NCBI RefSeq assembly: GCF_003610535.1
Contig: NZ_RAPN01000005.1
Span: 1-64,000 of the forward strand
DNA length: 64,000 nucleotides
Source of the DNA: Mangrovibacterium diazotrophicum
Lineage (GTDB): Bacteria; Bacteroidota; Bacteroidia; Bacteroidales; Prolixibacteraceae
Direction: 5' to 3'
Shown here: positions 16,983 to 26,206 of the stretch, one piece after another
Position numbering within the stretch: the stretch's first letter is position 1
Layout of the letters: each line of letters opens with the position of its first letter
Notes under the pieces: model-generated
Seen by the model: the letters and a program-made list of their open reading frames with translations, nothing else
Database searches by the model: none
What the model was told of the DNA's origin: nothing
Made by a program: the position numbers and the translations under genes

Positions 16983-18286
16983 TTCATCGAGGTCAACTGT
17001 TGAAAACCAACCAGCTGATCATATCTTCCTGAAAGTCCGCGGTAATACACGTAAATCTGGTAATCATTTTCCGTTTCGTAAAAACTGCCTTCCAGTACCG
17101 ATTCGTCTATTTTGTGATCACCATTATCAACGTAAACGTATTCGTAGTTATAATATCCTTGTTTCAGCAAGAGCGTTAGTTCATATTCCTTCGTCTTGTC
17201 ATTCCAGGTCATTGCCGTTTCCGGCCCGGTTTTCCAATCGCTTAAAGCGCCGAACACGTGCACTGAACCGCCGACCAATGGCACCGGAACGGCAAGTGAA
17301 AAATGCACAAATCCATAATCGCATTCCGTATCCGGATCCTGCACTTCCCGATCCTGGCTCTCAATCCGATATTTCCCGTTCATTTCGCGGTAGAAAAAGT
17401 ATTTCTTATTCGATCGCAACTCGTCTTTTGCGAGCGTGACGTGATAGTATTGATCAAACTGACCAATCGCATCAACATTTTCGCCGTTGTATTGCCATGA
17501 GCGTATATCGAAGTAGCGATACTCATTTCCGCCCGGAAATACATTCTCTTTGTCGTAATCGTAAACCAGCTCATTTTTGCGAACGAAAATCGGCTGCAGT
17601 CCTTTTATTCCCGTATCCCAGCAATTGTTTTTCATCACCACCACTTTAATTTCTTTAAACGGGTCATCCAGTTTTAATTGCGCTGGAAAAACACTGAAAT
17701 CAACTTCCTGGTTGTCGCCTTTATACGGATCGAAGGTGGCGCGCTTCACCTGGCCAGTCACCTGCACTTTGGGATCGAGCACATAAAACCTTCGGCTTAA
17801 GACCGGCTTTTCACGGTCGTTTCCTTCGTACACCTGCAACACGTAATTGCCCGAATAGCGAAGCTGTACGCGATCATTCGGAATCAGCAACTGGTAATTG
17901 CTGTACTGCATGGTTGTATTGAAACTTAGCGCATAATCGTCAATCGGGTTTTCGAAAAAGCCTCCCAGGTATTCACTTTGAATTAAGAAAGATTCGTGCC
18001 AGTCAGCATCGCACTGTATGATGGTATAACTGTAACTTTTGGAACCACCGGAAAGGTCATCAAACTTCAGCAACAACTGTCCGTCACTCCCAAGGTTCAG
18101 GATGGGCAAAGCCAGTTGATCGTCATTTGGAAACAGCTGAACCGACTTAATATCGGGGTTGAAAACGGCATCTTCGAAGTAAGTATCGCCAGCCGATTGA
18201 GCCGAAGAATTTAATGAAAAGATAACGCATCCGAATAGCTGTAAAAAAACACGTAAAAAAGCTGATTTTGACTGAAAACAAGGCAT
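16979..18286 (-). CDS. Type IX secretion system plug-domain protein (DUF5103)
   Basis: 435 residues with a signal peptide ending near SSAQS. The N-terminal part reads YFEDAVFNPDIKSVQLFPND, then SYSYTIIQCDADWHES and LRYSGNYVLQVYEGND, matching the DUF5103/Plug domain, a periplasmic component that closes the T9SS translocon SprA in gliding Bacteroidota. The remainder is beta-rich. It supports the presence of T9SS in this organism and fits the large secreted protein at 1-1901. It is divergent from nqrA. Confidence 0.88.
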   Translation of the reverse strand: MPCFQSKSAFLRVFLQLFGCVIFSLNSSAQSAGDTYFEDAVFNPDIKSVQLFPNDDQLALPILNLGSDGQLLLKFDDLSGGSKSYSYTIIQCDADWHESFLIQSEYLGGFFENPIDDYALSFNTTMQYSNYQLLIPNDRVQLRYSGNYVLQVYEGNDREKPVLSRRFYVLDPKVQVTGQVKRATFDPYKGDNQEVDFSVFPAQLKLDDPFKEIKVVVMKNNCWDTGIKGLQPIFVRKNELVYDYDKENVFPGGNEYRYFDIRSWQYNGENVDAIGQFDQYYHVTLAKDELRSNKKYFFYREMNGKYRIESQDREVQDPDTECDYGFVHFSLAVPVPLVGGSVHVFGALSDWKTGPETAMTWNDKTKEYELTLLLKQGYYNYEYVYVDNGDHKIDESVLEGSFYETENDYQIYVYYRGLSGRYDQLVGFQQLTSMN

Positions 18287-18395
18287 AATTGAACGCTTTT
18301 AGAGATCATCAACCAACATGTTTCAGGAACTGTTCACCGAGTTTATAGTTCATGTGAATCAATCGGTTGATCTGCCTCAAGTTTATAAACAAAGA

Positions 18396-18427
18396 TTGTG
18401 AAAAGTTTTTAATAATATTTACATTTG
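18396..18427 (+). promoter_or_regulatory. nqr operon promoter
   Basis: TTG at 18396-18398, a 21-base spacer, and TACATTTG at 18420-18427, matching the Bacteroidota -33/-7 consensus. The nqrA ATG follows 35 bases later at 18463. Confidence 0.65.
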
Positions 18428-18462
18428 CTACCCATAAAAAATTAACACAACAAGGGATTACA

Positions 18463-19815
18463 ATGTCAAAGCATTTTAAACTAAAACGCGGATTGGATAT
18501 CCGGTTAAAAGGTGCTGCCGAAGCCACTCTTGAGGTTGCTCCAGCCCCTGTAACCGTAGCCCTTAAGCCAATCGATTTTCCAGGCTTAACTCCAAAATTA
18601 AGTGTGAAGGCTGACGCCCAGGTAAAAGCTGGTGATGCCCTGTTTTTCGACAAATACAATCCTGAAATTTTATTTACTTCTCCGGTGAGCGGAACCGTTA
18701 AGGCGGTGAATCGCGGAGAGCGTCGTAAAATTCTGGAAGTAATTGTTGAAGCAGACGGCAAAAACGAATTCGTTTCGTTCTCACAAGCTGATCCCCTGAA
18801 ACTGTCTCGGGAGAAAATTACAGAACAGCTGCTTACCTCCGGCCTGTGGCCATTCTTCAAACAACGTCCTTACGGCACTTTAGCCAAACCTAGTGATCAA
18901 CCAAAAAATATTTTCATCTCGGGATTTGATTCCAGCCCTTTGGCACCTGACTATGAATTTATTTTTAAGAACGACATTTCTGCTATCCAAACAGGGATCA
19001 ATGCACTGAGCAAACTGACTGACGGTAAAGTTTACTTCGGTCTTCCAGGCAAAGTATCCAACAGCATTTTTGCTGGTTTGAAAAACGCAGAACTGAATAC
19101 TTTCAGCGGCCCTCACCCGGCTGGCAACGTTGGTATTCAAATTCACAAAGTTGCTCCGGTCAACAAAGGTGAAGTTGTTTGGACAATCTCTGTTCAGGCT
19201 GTTGCCTTCATCGGCCGCCTGTTCGAAACCGGAAAACTTGATCTGAGCAAAACCATTGCTTTAGCCGGTTCTGAAGTTAAAGCACCAAAATACGTAAAAA
19301 CAATCCAGGGAGCTTTGGTTGGTAGCCTTGTAAAAGGTAAAACCAAACAAGAAGGCAACGAACGGATCATCAGCGGAACGGTTCTTACCGGAACCAAAGT
19401 TGAAGCCGACGACTACCTTGGATTCTACGACCAGCAAATTTCCGTTATTCCGGAAGGCGACCATTACGAGTTTATGGGTTGGGCCGAACCTGGTTTCGGA
19501 AAATACTCTGCTTCAAAAGCATTCTTCTCCAGTTTATTCCCGAAAAAAGAATATGTATTGGATGCCAACATGAACGGTAGCGAACGTGCTTACGTTGTAA
19601 CCGGCCAGTACGAAAAATTCTTACCCATGGATATCCTGCCGGTTTACCTGATCAAAGCGATCCTGGCAAACGATATCGACAAAATGGAACAACTCGGTAT
19701 TTACGAGGTGGTAGAAGAAGATCTTGCCCTGTGTGAATATGCTTGTACTTCGAAAATCAAAGTACAGGAAATCTTGCGCCAAGGTCTTGATGTCATGGTA
19801 AAAGAAGTGGGATAA
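18463..19815 (+). CDS. nqrA: Na+-translocating NADH:quinone reductase subunit A
   Basis: 450 residues from the ATG at 18463; a longer frame from 18367 would cover the promoter. NqrA is the peripheral cytoplasmic subunit of the Na+ pump, implicated in quinone binding. Visible family phrases: HFKLKRGLDIRLKGAAEA at the start, LFFDKYNPEILFTSPVSGTV (biotinyl-like domain) and GPHPAGNVGIQIHKVAPVNK. First gene of a complete nqrABCDEF operon with gaps of 6-29 bases. Confidence 0.96.
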   Translation: MSKHFKLKRGLDIRLKGAAEATLEVAPAPVTVALKPIDFPGLTPKLSVKADAQVKAGDALFFDKYNPEILFTSPVSGTVKAVNRGERRKILEVIVEADGKNEFVSFSQADPLKLSREKITEQLLTSGLWPFFKQRPYGTLAKPSDQPKNIFISGFDSSPLAPDYEFIFKNDISAIQTGINALSKLTDGKVYFGLPGKVSNSIFAGLKNAELNTFSGPHPAGNVGIQIHKVAPVNKGEVVWTISVQAVAFIGRLFETGKLDLSKTIALAGSEVKAPKYVKTIQGALVGSLVKGKTKQEGNERIISGTVLTGTKVEADDYLGFYDQQISVIPEGDHYEFMGWAEPGFGKYSASKAFFSSLFPKKEYVLDANMNGSERAYVVTGQYEKFLPMDILPVYLIKAILANDIDKMEQLGIYEVVEEDLALCEYACTSKIKVQEILRQGLDVMVKEVG

Positions 19816-19844
19816 CAGAACGATTGCTTTAAAAAAGAAATTCA

Positions 19845-21008
19845 ATGAAAGCGATAAGAAATTTTTTCGAAAACACAAAGCCTCATGTACAGAAGGGCGC
19901 CAAGTACCATTGGTTGCACTCTACGCATGATGCGCTATTTACGCTATTCTTCGTACCGAAGAATACCTCAAAGTCGGGAACACATATCCACGACTTTATC
20001 GACCTGAAAAGAACCATGGGTATTGTTGTACTCGCCTTGGTTCCGGCATTGCTATTCGGAATGTATAACGTCGGTTACCAACACTTCGGTGCGTTGGGTG
20101 AGTTGGCAACAGCTTCATTCTTCGACCTGTTCCTGTTTGGTTTGCTGAAAGTTCTTCCGATTGTTGCCGTATCGTACATCGTTGGATTGGGTATCGAATT
20201 CATTTTCGCCCAATACCGCGGTCACGAAGTAAACGAAGGTTTCCTGGTATCGGGTCTGTTGATCCCGATGGTTATGCCGGTAAACACGCCGCTTTGGATG
20301 ATTGCCATCGCCGTTGCCTTTGCTGTAATCTTCGGTAAAGAAGTTTTCGGTGGTACTGGTATGAACATCTGGAACCCGGCTTTGGTAGCCCGTGCATTCC
20401 TGTTCTTTGCTTACCCGGGACAAATGTCAGGTGATTCTGTTTGGATCTCTGCGTCGGGTATTGAAAAAGCTGTTGACGGTTTCACCGGTGCTACTCCAAT
20501 GGCATTGGCTGCTGCCGGACACACCGACGCACTGAACACATGGAACGCATTCGTAGGTTTAATTCCCGGATCAATTGGTGAAACTTCAACCATTGCCATC
20601 CTGATCGGTGCCCTTGTGCTGATCGTTACCGGAATCGGAAGCTGGAGAATCATGTTGTCAACCGTAGCTGGTGGATTGTTCATGGGTATCCTGTTGAACA
20701 TCTTCGCCGGCGACAACGCTTACATGGCTCTTCCGTTCTACGATCACCTTATTATTGGTGGTTTTGCTTTTGGTGCTGTGTTTATGGCAACCGACCCGGT
20801 TTCTGCTGCACAAACAGTAAAAGGAAAATGGATCTACGGATTCCTGATTGGTGTATTGGCCATCCTGATTCGTGTGGTAAACCCGGCTTATCCGGAAGGA
20901 ATGATGCTGGCCATTTTATTAATGAACACCTTTGCACCGCTGATTGACCACTATGTTGTTGAAGGCAACATCAAACGGCGGTTGAAACGGGCAAAAGTAA
21001 ATGTTTAA
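19845..21008 (+). CDS. nqrB: Na+-NQR subunit B
   Basis: 387 residues, about ten membrane helices. NqrB forms the core of the Na+ channel and carries a covalently linked FMN. The flavinylation motif is visible as DGFTGATPMALA, in which the Thr receives FMN from ApbE. GTGMNIWNPALVARAFLFFA and FMATDPVSAAQT are conserved parts of the NqrB/RnfD family. The lipoprotein ApbE needed for attachment is encoded at 37541. Confidence 0.96.
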   Translation: MKAIRNFFENTKPHVQKGAKYHWLHSTHDALFTLFFVPKNTSKSGTHIHDFIDLKRTMGIVVLALVPALLFGMYNVGYQHFGALGELATASFFDLFLFGLLKVLPIVAVSYIVGLGIEFIFAQYRGHEVNEGFLVSGLLIPMVMPVNTPLWMIAIAVAFAVIFGKEVFGGTGMNIWNPALVARAFLFFAYPGQMSGDSVWISASGIEKAVDGFTGATPMALAAAGHTDALNTWNAFVGLIPGSIGETSTIAILIGALVLIVTGIGSWRIMLSTVAGGLFMGILLNIFAGDNAYMALPFYDHLIIGGFAFGAVFMATDPVSAAQTVKGKWIYGFLIGVLAILIRVVNPAYPEGMMLAILLMNTFAPLIDHYVVEGNIKRRLKRAKVNV

Positions 21009-21026
21009 CCTACAAAGACTACGATA

Positions 21027-21722
21027 ATGGACAGGAATAGTAATGTTTATACATTTATATATGCCTCGGTAATGGTTATCCTGGTTGCTGCGATCCTTTC
21101 GTTTGCAGCTTTCAACCTGAAGCCATTACAATCGAAGAATGTTGAAACGGAGAAAAAACAAAACATTCTCGCTTCTGTAAACATCGCAGCAACTGCTGTC
21201 GATGCCGAACAGATTTACTCCGAGAAAATTGTCAACTCATACATTGTGAACGCGAAAGGTGAAAAAATCGATGGAGACGCCTTTACGGTTGACATGAAAA
21301 AAGAACGTGCCAAGAAAGTCGAAGATCGCCAGTTGCCGGTTTTCGAATGCGAAATTGACGGAAGCATCAAATATATTCTGCCACTTTACGGAGCAGGTCT
21401 TTGGGGACCAATCTGGGGATATATTTCAGTGGAAAGCGATATGAACACCATTTACGGTGCGACTTTCGACCACCAGGGTGAAACTCCTGGATTGGGTGCC
21501 GAAATCTCAACCAAAGCATTCCAGGAACAATTCAAAGGCAAAACGATCTTTGATAACGACGGCAAGTTCTACTCGATCATTGTTGCCAAATCAAACGAAA
21601 CTGCACCTGCTGAACACAAAGTAGATGCTATTTCGGGGGGTACCATTACTTCTAAAGGTTTGCAGGCAATGGTACTTGAAGACCTGAGTGCATACAAAGC
21701 ATTTTTCAACCAGAAAAAATAG
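21027..21722 (+). CDS. nqrC: Na+-NQR subunit C
   Basis: 231 residues with one N-terminal membrane helix (VYTFIYASVMVILVAAILSF) and a periplasmic FMN-binding domain. The ApbE target motif appears as ISGGTITSKGLQAMV, with the second Thr as the FMN acceptor. LPLYGAGLWGPIWGYISVE and GETPGLGAEIS are conserved in NqrC. NqrC passes electrons to NqrB. Confidence 0.96.
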   Translation: MDRNSNVYTFIYASVMVILVAAILSFAAFNLKPLQSKNVETEKKQNILASVNIAATAVDAEQIYSEKIVNSYIVNAKGEKIDGDAFTVDMKKERAKKVEDRQLPVFECEIDGSIKYILPLYGAGLWGPIWGYISVESDMNTIYGATFDHQGETPGLGAEISTKAFQEQFKGKTIFDNDGKFYSIIVAKSNETAPAEHKVDAISGGTITSKGLQAMVLEDLSAYKAFFNQKK

Positions 21723-21728
21723 AAGAAG

Positions 21729-22379
21729 ATGAGCGACAAAGAAGCATTATTTTCAAAGAAAAACCTGGGTCTGCTAAGCAACCCGCTTAACAGCAATAAC
21801 CCGATTACCGTTCAGGTTTTGGGTATCTGTTCGGCGCTGGCGGTTACAGCCCAGTTGAAGCCTGCAATTGTTATGGCCATTGCCGTAACTGCCGTTGTGG
21901 CTTTCGCCAACGTAATTATTTCGCTTTTGCGTAACACCATCCCGAACCGGATTCGAATCATCGTTCAGCTGGTTGTTATTGCTGCTTTGGTAATTCTGGT
22001 TGACCAGGTATTGAAAGCTTTCGTTTACGACGTAAGTAAGCAATTATCCGTATTCGTAGGTTTGATTATTACCAACTGTATCCTGATGGGTCGTTTGGAA
22101 GCCTTCGCTTTAGGTAACAAACCATGGCCCTCATTGCTCGATGGTATCGGTAACGGTGCCGGTTATGGTGCAATCCTGGTTATTGTTGGTTTCTTCCGCG
22201 AACTGCTGGGTTCAGGTAGCTTGTTTGGTTACAAACTGATTCCTGAAAGCTGGTACATCGCCAACGGTGGTTTCTACTCAAACAACGGTATGATGATTTT
22301 GCCTCCAATGGCTTTGATTACCGTTGGTGCGATCATCTGGGTTCAGCGCAGTAAAAACCGTAAACTAATTGAAGACTAA
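21729..22379 (+). CDS. nqrD: Na+-NQR subunit D
   Basis: 216 residues, six membrane helices of the NqrD/RnfE family. [20 protein letters not shown] at the start and [19 protein letters not shown] (with the Cys involved in the intramembrane Fe-S cluster shared with NqrE) are visible. It begins 6 bases after nqrC. Confidence 0.96.
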   Translation: MSDKEALFSKKNLGLLSNPLNSNNPITVQVLGICSALAVTAQLKPAIVMAIAVTAVVAFANVIISLLRNTIPNRIRIIVQLVVIAALVILVDQVLKAFVYDVSKQLSVFVGLIITNCILMGRLEAFALGNKPWPSLLDGIGNGAGYGAILVIVGFFRELLGSGSLFGYKLIPESWYIANGGFYSNNGMMILPPMALITVGAIIWVQRSKNRKLIED

Positions 22380-22405
22380 TTCAGAAATTCAATCAAAGAT
22401 ACGAT

Positions 22406-23023
22406 ATGGAAAATTTGATAAATATATTCGTCAAGTCGATCTTCATTGAAAACATGGTGTTCGCATACTTCCTGGGTATGTGTTCTTACCTTGCTGTTTC
22501 AAAATCGGTGAAGACCGCTGCCGGTTTGGGTGCCGCTGTAATTTTCGTTTTGGCGATCACACTGCCGGTAAACTACCTGCTCGAAACAAAAGTTTTGAGA
22601 GAAGGTGCCTTAACCTGGCTTGGACCTCAATTTGCAGATGTTGACCTGAGTTTCTTGTCTTTCATCATGTTCATCGCTGTTATCGCATCAATGGTACAGT
22701 TAGTTGAGATGGTTGTTGAGAAATTTGCTCCGGTATTATACACCCAATTAGGGATCTTCCTTCCGTTGATCGCTGTGAACTGTGCCATCCTCGGTGGTTC
22801 GTTGTTCATGCAACAAAAAGCGTTCAACAACATCGCCGAAGCTACTACTTACGGTGTTGGTTCAGGTATTGGTTGGTTCCTGGCAATTGTAGGTATTGCA
22901 GCTATCCGTGAAAAAACCCGCTATTCAAACGTACCGGCCCCATTGCGTGGTCTGGGTATTACGTTTATCATTACCGGATTGATGGGGATTGCTTTCATGG
23001 GATTCATGGGTATTAAACTTTAA
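22406..23023 (+). CDS. nqrE: Na+-NQR subunit E
   Basis: 205 residues, six membrane helices; paralogous in fold to NqrD (RnfA family). [20 protein letters not shown] holds the conserved Cys, and [18 protein letters not shown] holds the second. NqrD and NqrE together coordinate an Fe-S centre in the membrane that takes electrons from NqrF to NqrC. Confidence 0.96.
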   Translation: MENLINIFVKSIFIENMVFAYFLGMCSYLAVSKSVKTAAGLGAAVIFVLAITLPVNYLLETKVLREGALTWLGPQFADVDLSFLSFIMFIAVIASMVQLVEMVVEKFAPVLYTQLGIFLPLIAVNCAILGGSLFMQQKAFNNIAEATTYGVGSGIGWFLAIVGIAAIREKTRYSNVPAPLRGLGITFIITGLMGIAFMGFMGIKL

Positions 23024-23042
23024 TCTGTAAAAATTGAGGACT

Positions 23043-24314
23043 ATGATATTATTAGCAGCTCAATCAACAGTTATCCTAACCAGTGTAATCATCTTCTTGT
23101 TGATGATTGTTCTGTTGGTGGGAATCCTGTTGTTTGTCAAAAAGAAATTGACGCCATCGGGTTCTGTTAAGGTGAACCTTAACGATGGTTACATGGAAAT
23201 TGAAACGGAGCCGGGAAGTACGTTGCTGTCAACTTTGAGCAACAACAAAGTAATCCTGCCTTCAGCTTGTGGTGGTGGTGGTACCTGTGGTATGTGCCGT
23301 TGCCAGGTTGAAGAAGGTGGTGGTTCTATTCTTCCTACCGAAACCGGTTTCTTTACCCGTAAAGAACAAGCCGACAACTGGCGTCTTGGTTGCCAAGTAA
23401 AGGTAAAAGAGGATATGAAAATCCATATTCACCAGGAAGTTTTGGGTGTAAAAAAATGGGAATGCGAAGTTGTTTCGAACAACAACGTGGCCACTTACAT
23501 CAAAGAATTCGTGGTGAAATTGCCCGCAGGCGAAACATTGGATTTCAAATCAGGTGGTTATATCCAGATTGATGTTCCGAAGATTGACGTGGACTTTAAG
23601 GACATGGACGTCGACGCAGAATATCGTCCGGAATGGGAACAATTTGGTTTGTTTGACCTGAAAATGAAAAACCCGGAACCAACGTTCCGAGCGTACTCAA
23701 TGGCCAACCACCCTGCAGAAGGAAACATCATCATGTTGAACATCCGTATTGCTACGCCTCCGTTCGACCGTGTAAATGGTGGTTTTACCAAAGTAAACCC
23801 AGGGGTTTGTTCTTCGTTCATCTTCTCGCGCAAGCCGGGTGACAAAGTAACCATCTCGGGTCCTTTCGGTGAATTCTTCCTGAAAAATAACGACAGCGAA
23901 ATGATGTTCATCGGTGGTGGTGCCGGTATGGCGCCGATGCGTTCTCACTTGTTCCACTTGTTCCACACCGTGAAAGAAAGCAAGAAAAACGTGACTTTCT
24001 GGTATGGAGCCCGCTCTTGGAGAGAAGTATTCTACCACGACCAGTTCATGGAAATCGAGAAAAACTTCCCGAACTTCAAATTCCATTTGGCTCTTGATAA
24101 AGCCGATCCGGAAGCTGACAAACTGGGTATCGAATACAAAGTTGGATTCGTTCACAACGTGATTTACGACAACTACCTGCGCTCGCACGAAGAGCCGGAA
24201 GAAATCGACTTCTACATGTGTGGACCACCGATGATGAACGCGGCAGTACAAAAAATGTTATACGATTTGGGTGTACCAAACGAAAACGTACTGTTCGACG
24301 ACTTCGGAAGCTAA
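23043..24314 (+). CDS. nqrF: Na+-NQR subunit F (NADH-oxidising)
   Basis: 423 residues. One membrane helix at the start, then a plant-type 2Fe-2S domain (PSACGGGGTCGMCRCQV with a later Cys in WRLGCQV), an FAD domain (FRAYSMANHP) and an NADH domain (MMFIGGGAGMAPMRSHLFH, FYMCGPPMMNAAV). It accepts electrons from NADH. The start is ATG at 23043, preceded by GAGGA; the frame upstream begins with TTG at 23034. Last gene of the operon, followed by a terminator. Confidence 0.96.
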   Translation: MILLAAQSTVILTSVIIFLLMIVLLVGILLFVKKKLTPSGSVKVNLNDGYMEIETEPGSTLLSTLSNNKVILPSACGGGGTCGMCRCQVEEGGGSILPTETGFFTRKEQADNWRLGCQVKVKEDMKIHIHQEVLGVKKWECEVVSNNNVATYIKEFVVKLPAGETLDFKSGGYIQIDVPKIDVDFKDMDVDAEYRPEWEQFGLFDLKMKNPEPTFRAYSMANHPAEGNIIMLNIRIATPPFDRVNGGFTKVNPGVCSSFIFSRKPGDKVTISGPFGEFFLKNNDSEMMFIGGGAGMAPMRSHLFHLFHTVKESKKNVTFWYGARSWREVFYHDQFMEIEKNFPNFKFHLALDKADPEADKLGIEYKVGFVHNVIYDNYLRSHEEPEEIDFYMCGPPMMNAAVQKMLYDLGVPNENVLFDDFGS

Positions 24315-24331
24315 TCCCTTCAATATATCTG

Positions 24332-24363
24332 AAAAAGCTGTTCTGCAAAGAGCAGCTTTTTTT
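24332..24363 (+). terminator. Terminator of the nqr operon
   Basis: Stem AAGCTGTTCT / AGAGCAGCTT (one G-T pair) with a GCAA-type loop, followed by a run of T, 18 bases after the nqrF stop. Confidence 0.8.
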
Positions 24364-24474
24364 ATGCCTTTTAGTTTGGCCTTTATTTGGATTGAATAAC
24401 AATAAACAGCGTTTGGTAGGGTTTTTCCTGCCAGCTTAGGATATGCTGTAAACAAAGTCAAAATCAATCCATTT

Positions 24475-24858
24475 ATGATACGGACACCCTACTCCAAAGT
24501 GCTGGCCCTGCTGTTCATATTGACAGTAATTAGTTTAAAGGGACTAGCATGCGAAATTGAATTTACCGTTGGCGGCGAGAAGAAGGTATACAGTGCAGGC
24601 GACGTCGTCATCGTTGAACTGACCGTTGTCAATACGCACCGCGATTGTCACGAAAATATTGATGATGCCAAAATTATGGCCGACGGTTGCAAAATAGCGG
24701 CAGCCACTCCCTGGAAAGAAATTAAACCCGGCACCTACACCCGCAAACTGAAAGTCGTTGTGCTCCCCGGCAACGACATCGAATTCCAGATTGCCTGCAA
24801 ACGAACCTGCGACAAGGATGGCGGTTTCGGAAAGATAACATTGCAAAAGAAATCCTGA
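24475..24858 (+). CDS. Small secreted protein, first gene of the Fe-S operon
   Basis: 127 residues with a signal peptide (ALLFILTVISLKGLACE). The mature part is beta-rich and has five cysteines. It shares a pattern with the protein at 28482-28910: F-x-V-G-(x)4-[YF]SAGD/E-x(4)-V-x-LT. This suggests two copies of an Ig-like periplasmic domain bracketing the operon. No known family was recognised. Gene order and 18-base spacing to the next gene suggest co-transcription. Confidence 0.75.
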   Translation: MIRTPYSKVLALLFILTVISLKGLACEIEFTVGGEKKVYSAGDVVIVELTVVNTHRDCHENIDDAKIMADGCKIAAATPWKEIKPGTYTRKLKVVVLPGNDIEFQIACKRTCDKDGGFGKITLQKKS

Positions 24859-24876
24859 TCCCTAAAGCTTTTCGTG

Positions 24877-26202
24877 ATGAAGAAACCAGGGATCAAATCG
24901 TTACTCTCCTCAGTTGCACTTTTGCTACTCCAGGCTCAAGCGGCTTTGGCCAGTCTACCTGCAAACGGAATAAGCAGTTGTGCGGACTGTACTGCCTGTC
25001 CGGAAAGCTCAGGTGGAATAATCAGTTTGCCGTTTAGCGAATTTCCGTTTTTGCTATTGGTCGAAGTGGTTGTGATTTTTCTCCTCTTCCGCAGCAACAA
25101 GCTGAAAAAAACTTTTTGGGTACTGGGCCTGACTTTATTCATTGGTTTATCGGTAAGTGTTGCCGGACAAATACAGAATGGTGAAAAACAAACCGCGATC
25201 CCCAATGATACAACTGCTGAAACCACACTCTCGATTGTTGACACAACGACTTCAGAAACATTCAGCGACGATGAATTTGTTGCTGTTGATAGTGATGAAT
25301 TCCAAAGCATCGACAATTCGGACGAGTTTGTGACAGCCGATGGCGATGGAGACTTCCAGGAATTCATTGAGGAACCGGCACCTGATCAACTGATTGACGA
25401 CAACGAAATCACATCGCTGATCCGAACGATCATTGCCCTTTTTATGACCGTAATCGCCGGATTTGCCTACACCCGATTCAAAGGTCGAAAGCTTCGCTTT
25501 CTGATCCTTTTAGCTTCACTGATCTACCTCGGTTTTTACAGTTCTGCCTGTCCCTGCATGATTTCCAGCTTTCAGAACCTGATTTTGATTTCGCTCGGCG
25601 AGCCCACCCGATGGGTAACATTGATCTGGTTCCTCGGGTTATTGCCAATCACTTATATCTTCGGAAAAGTCTGGTGCGGATGGGTTTGCCACCTTGGCGC
25701 GCTGCAGGAATTCATTTATCGTCCCGGCCTGTTTAAAGGTCTTCAAAGCGTAAAAGCACAACGCGTGCTAAAGATTATTCAATACATTGCGTTAATTGCC
25801 TTGGTCCTTCAGCTTCTCATCACCCGCACCAACCTGTTCATCAAAATCGATCCGTTCAAGGTCGCTTTCAACTTGTTCTCCGTGAATATTACCGGCTACG
25901 TTCTGCTGGCAATTTTACTGATCAGTTCACTGCTCATTTACCGGCCTTTCTGCCGCGCGATCTGCCCAATCGGCTTAGTACTCGGCTGGATTGAAAAAAT
26001 ACCGGGAGCTTCGCGTTTGCAAATCACACCATCGTGCAAAAGCTGCAAACAGTGTGTGAAAGTTTGTGATTCGAATGCCATTTCATCCTGTGACGGACAA
26101 TATATCATCGACCAGGAGAATTGTATCCGCTGTGGGAATTGCCTGGATACCTGCCGCTTCGATGCCGTTGAGAAGAATAGAAAATCAAGAAAAGAGAAAT
26201 AG
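24877..26202 (+). CDS. NapH/NosR-like membrane ferredoxin with acidic periplasmic-type linker
   Basis: 441 residues from the ATG at 24877. A signal-like N terminus is followed by a Cys cluster (CADCTAC, near residue 36), two membrane helices, and a long acidic linker rich in DEF repeats (about 130-170). The C-terminal half has about five helices with paired motifs typical of NapH/NosR/CcoG proteins (KVWCGWVCHLGALQE and YRPFCRAICPIGLV), then two [4Fe-4S] motifs: CKSCKQCVKVCDSNAI and CIRCGNCLDTCRFDA. Such proteins move electrons between quinol and periplasmic partners. Here the likely partner is the polyferredoxin two genes downstream (inference). Confidence 0.85.
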   Translation: MKKPGIKSLLSSVALLLLQAQAALASLPANGISSCADCTACPESSGGIISLPFSEFPFLLLVEVVVIFLLFRSNKLKKTFWVLGLTLFIGLSVSVAGQIQNGEKQTAIPNDTTAETTLSIVDTTTSETFSDDEFVAVDSDEFQSIDNSDEFVTADGDGDFQEFIEEPAPDQLIDDNEITSLIRTIIALFMTVIAGFAYTRFKGRKLRFLILLASLIYLGFYSSACPCMISSFQNLILISLGEPTRWVTLIWFLGLLPITYIFGKVWCGWVCHLGALQEFIYRPGLFKGLQSVKAQRVLKIIQYIALIALVLQLLITRTNLFIKIDPFKVAFNLFSVNITGYVLLAILLISSLLIYRPFCRAICPIGLVLGWIEKIPGASRLQITPSCKSCKQCVKVCDSNAISSCDGQYIIDQENCIRCGNCLDTCRFDAVEKNRKSRKEK

Positions 26203-26206
26203 ATTC

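Noticed and set aside
25675-25700. Heme c motif in the membrane ferredoxin (CGWVCH)
   Set aside because: The spacing is CX3CH rather than CXXCH, and the surrounding KVWCGWVCHLG is the conserved Cys motif of NapH/NosR-type proteins.
26066-26206. N-terminal extension of the outer-membrane barrel protein
   Set aside because: It overlaps the ferredoxin gene and would bury the signal peptide that begins at 26207.
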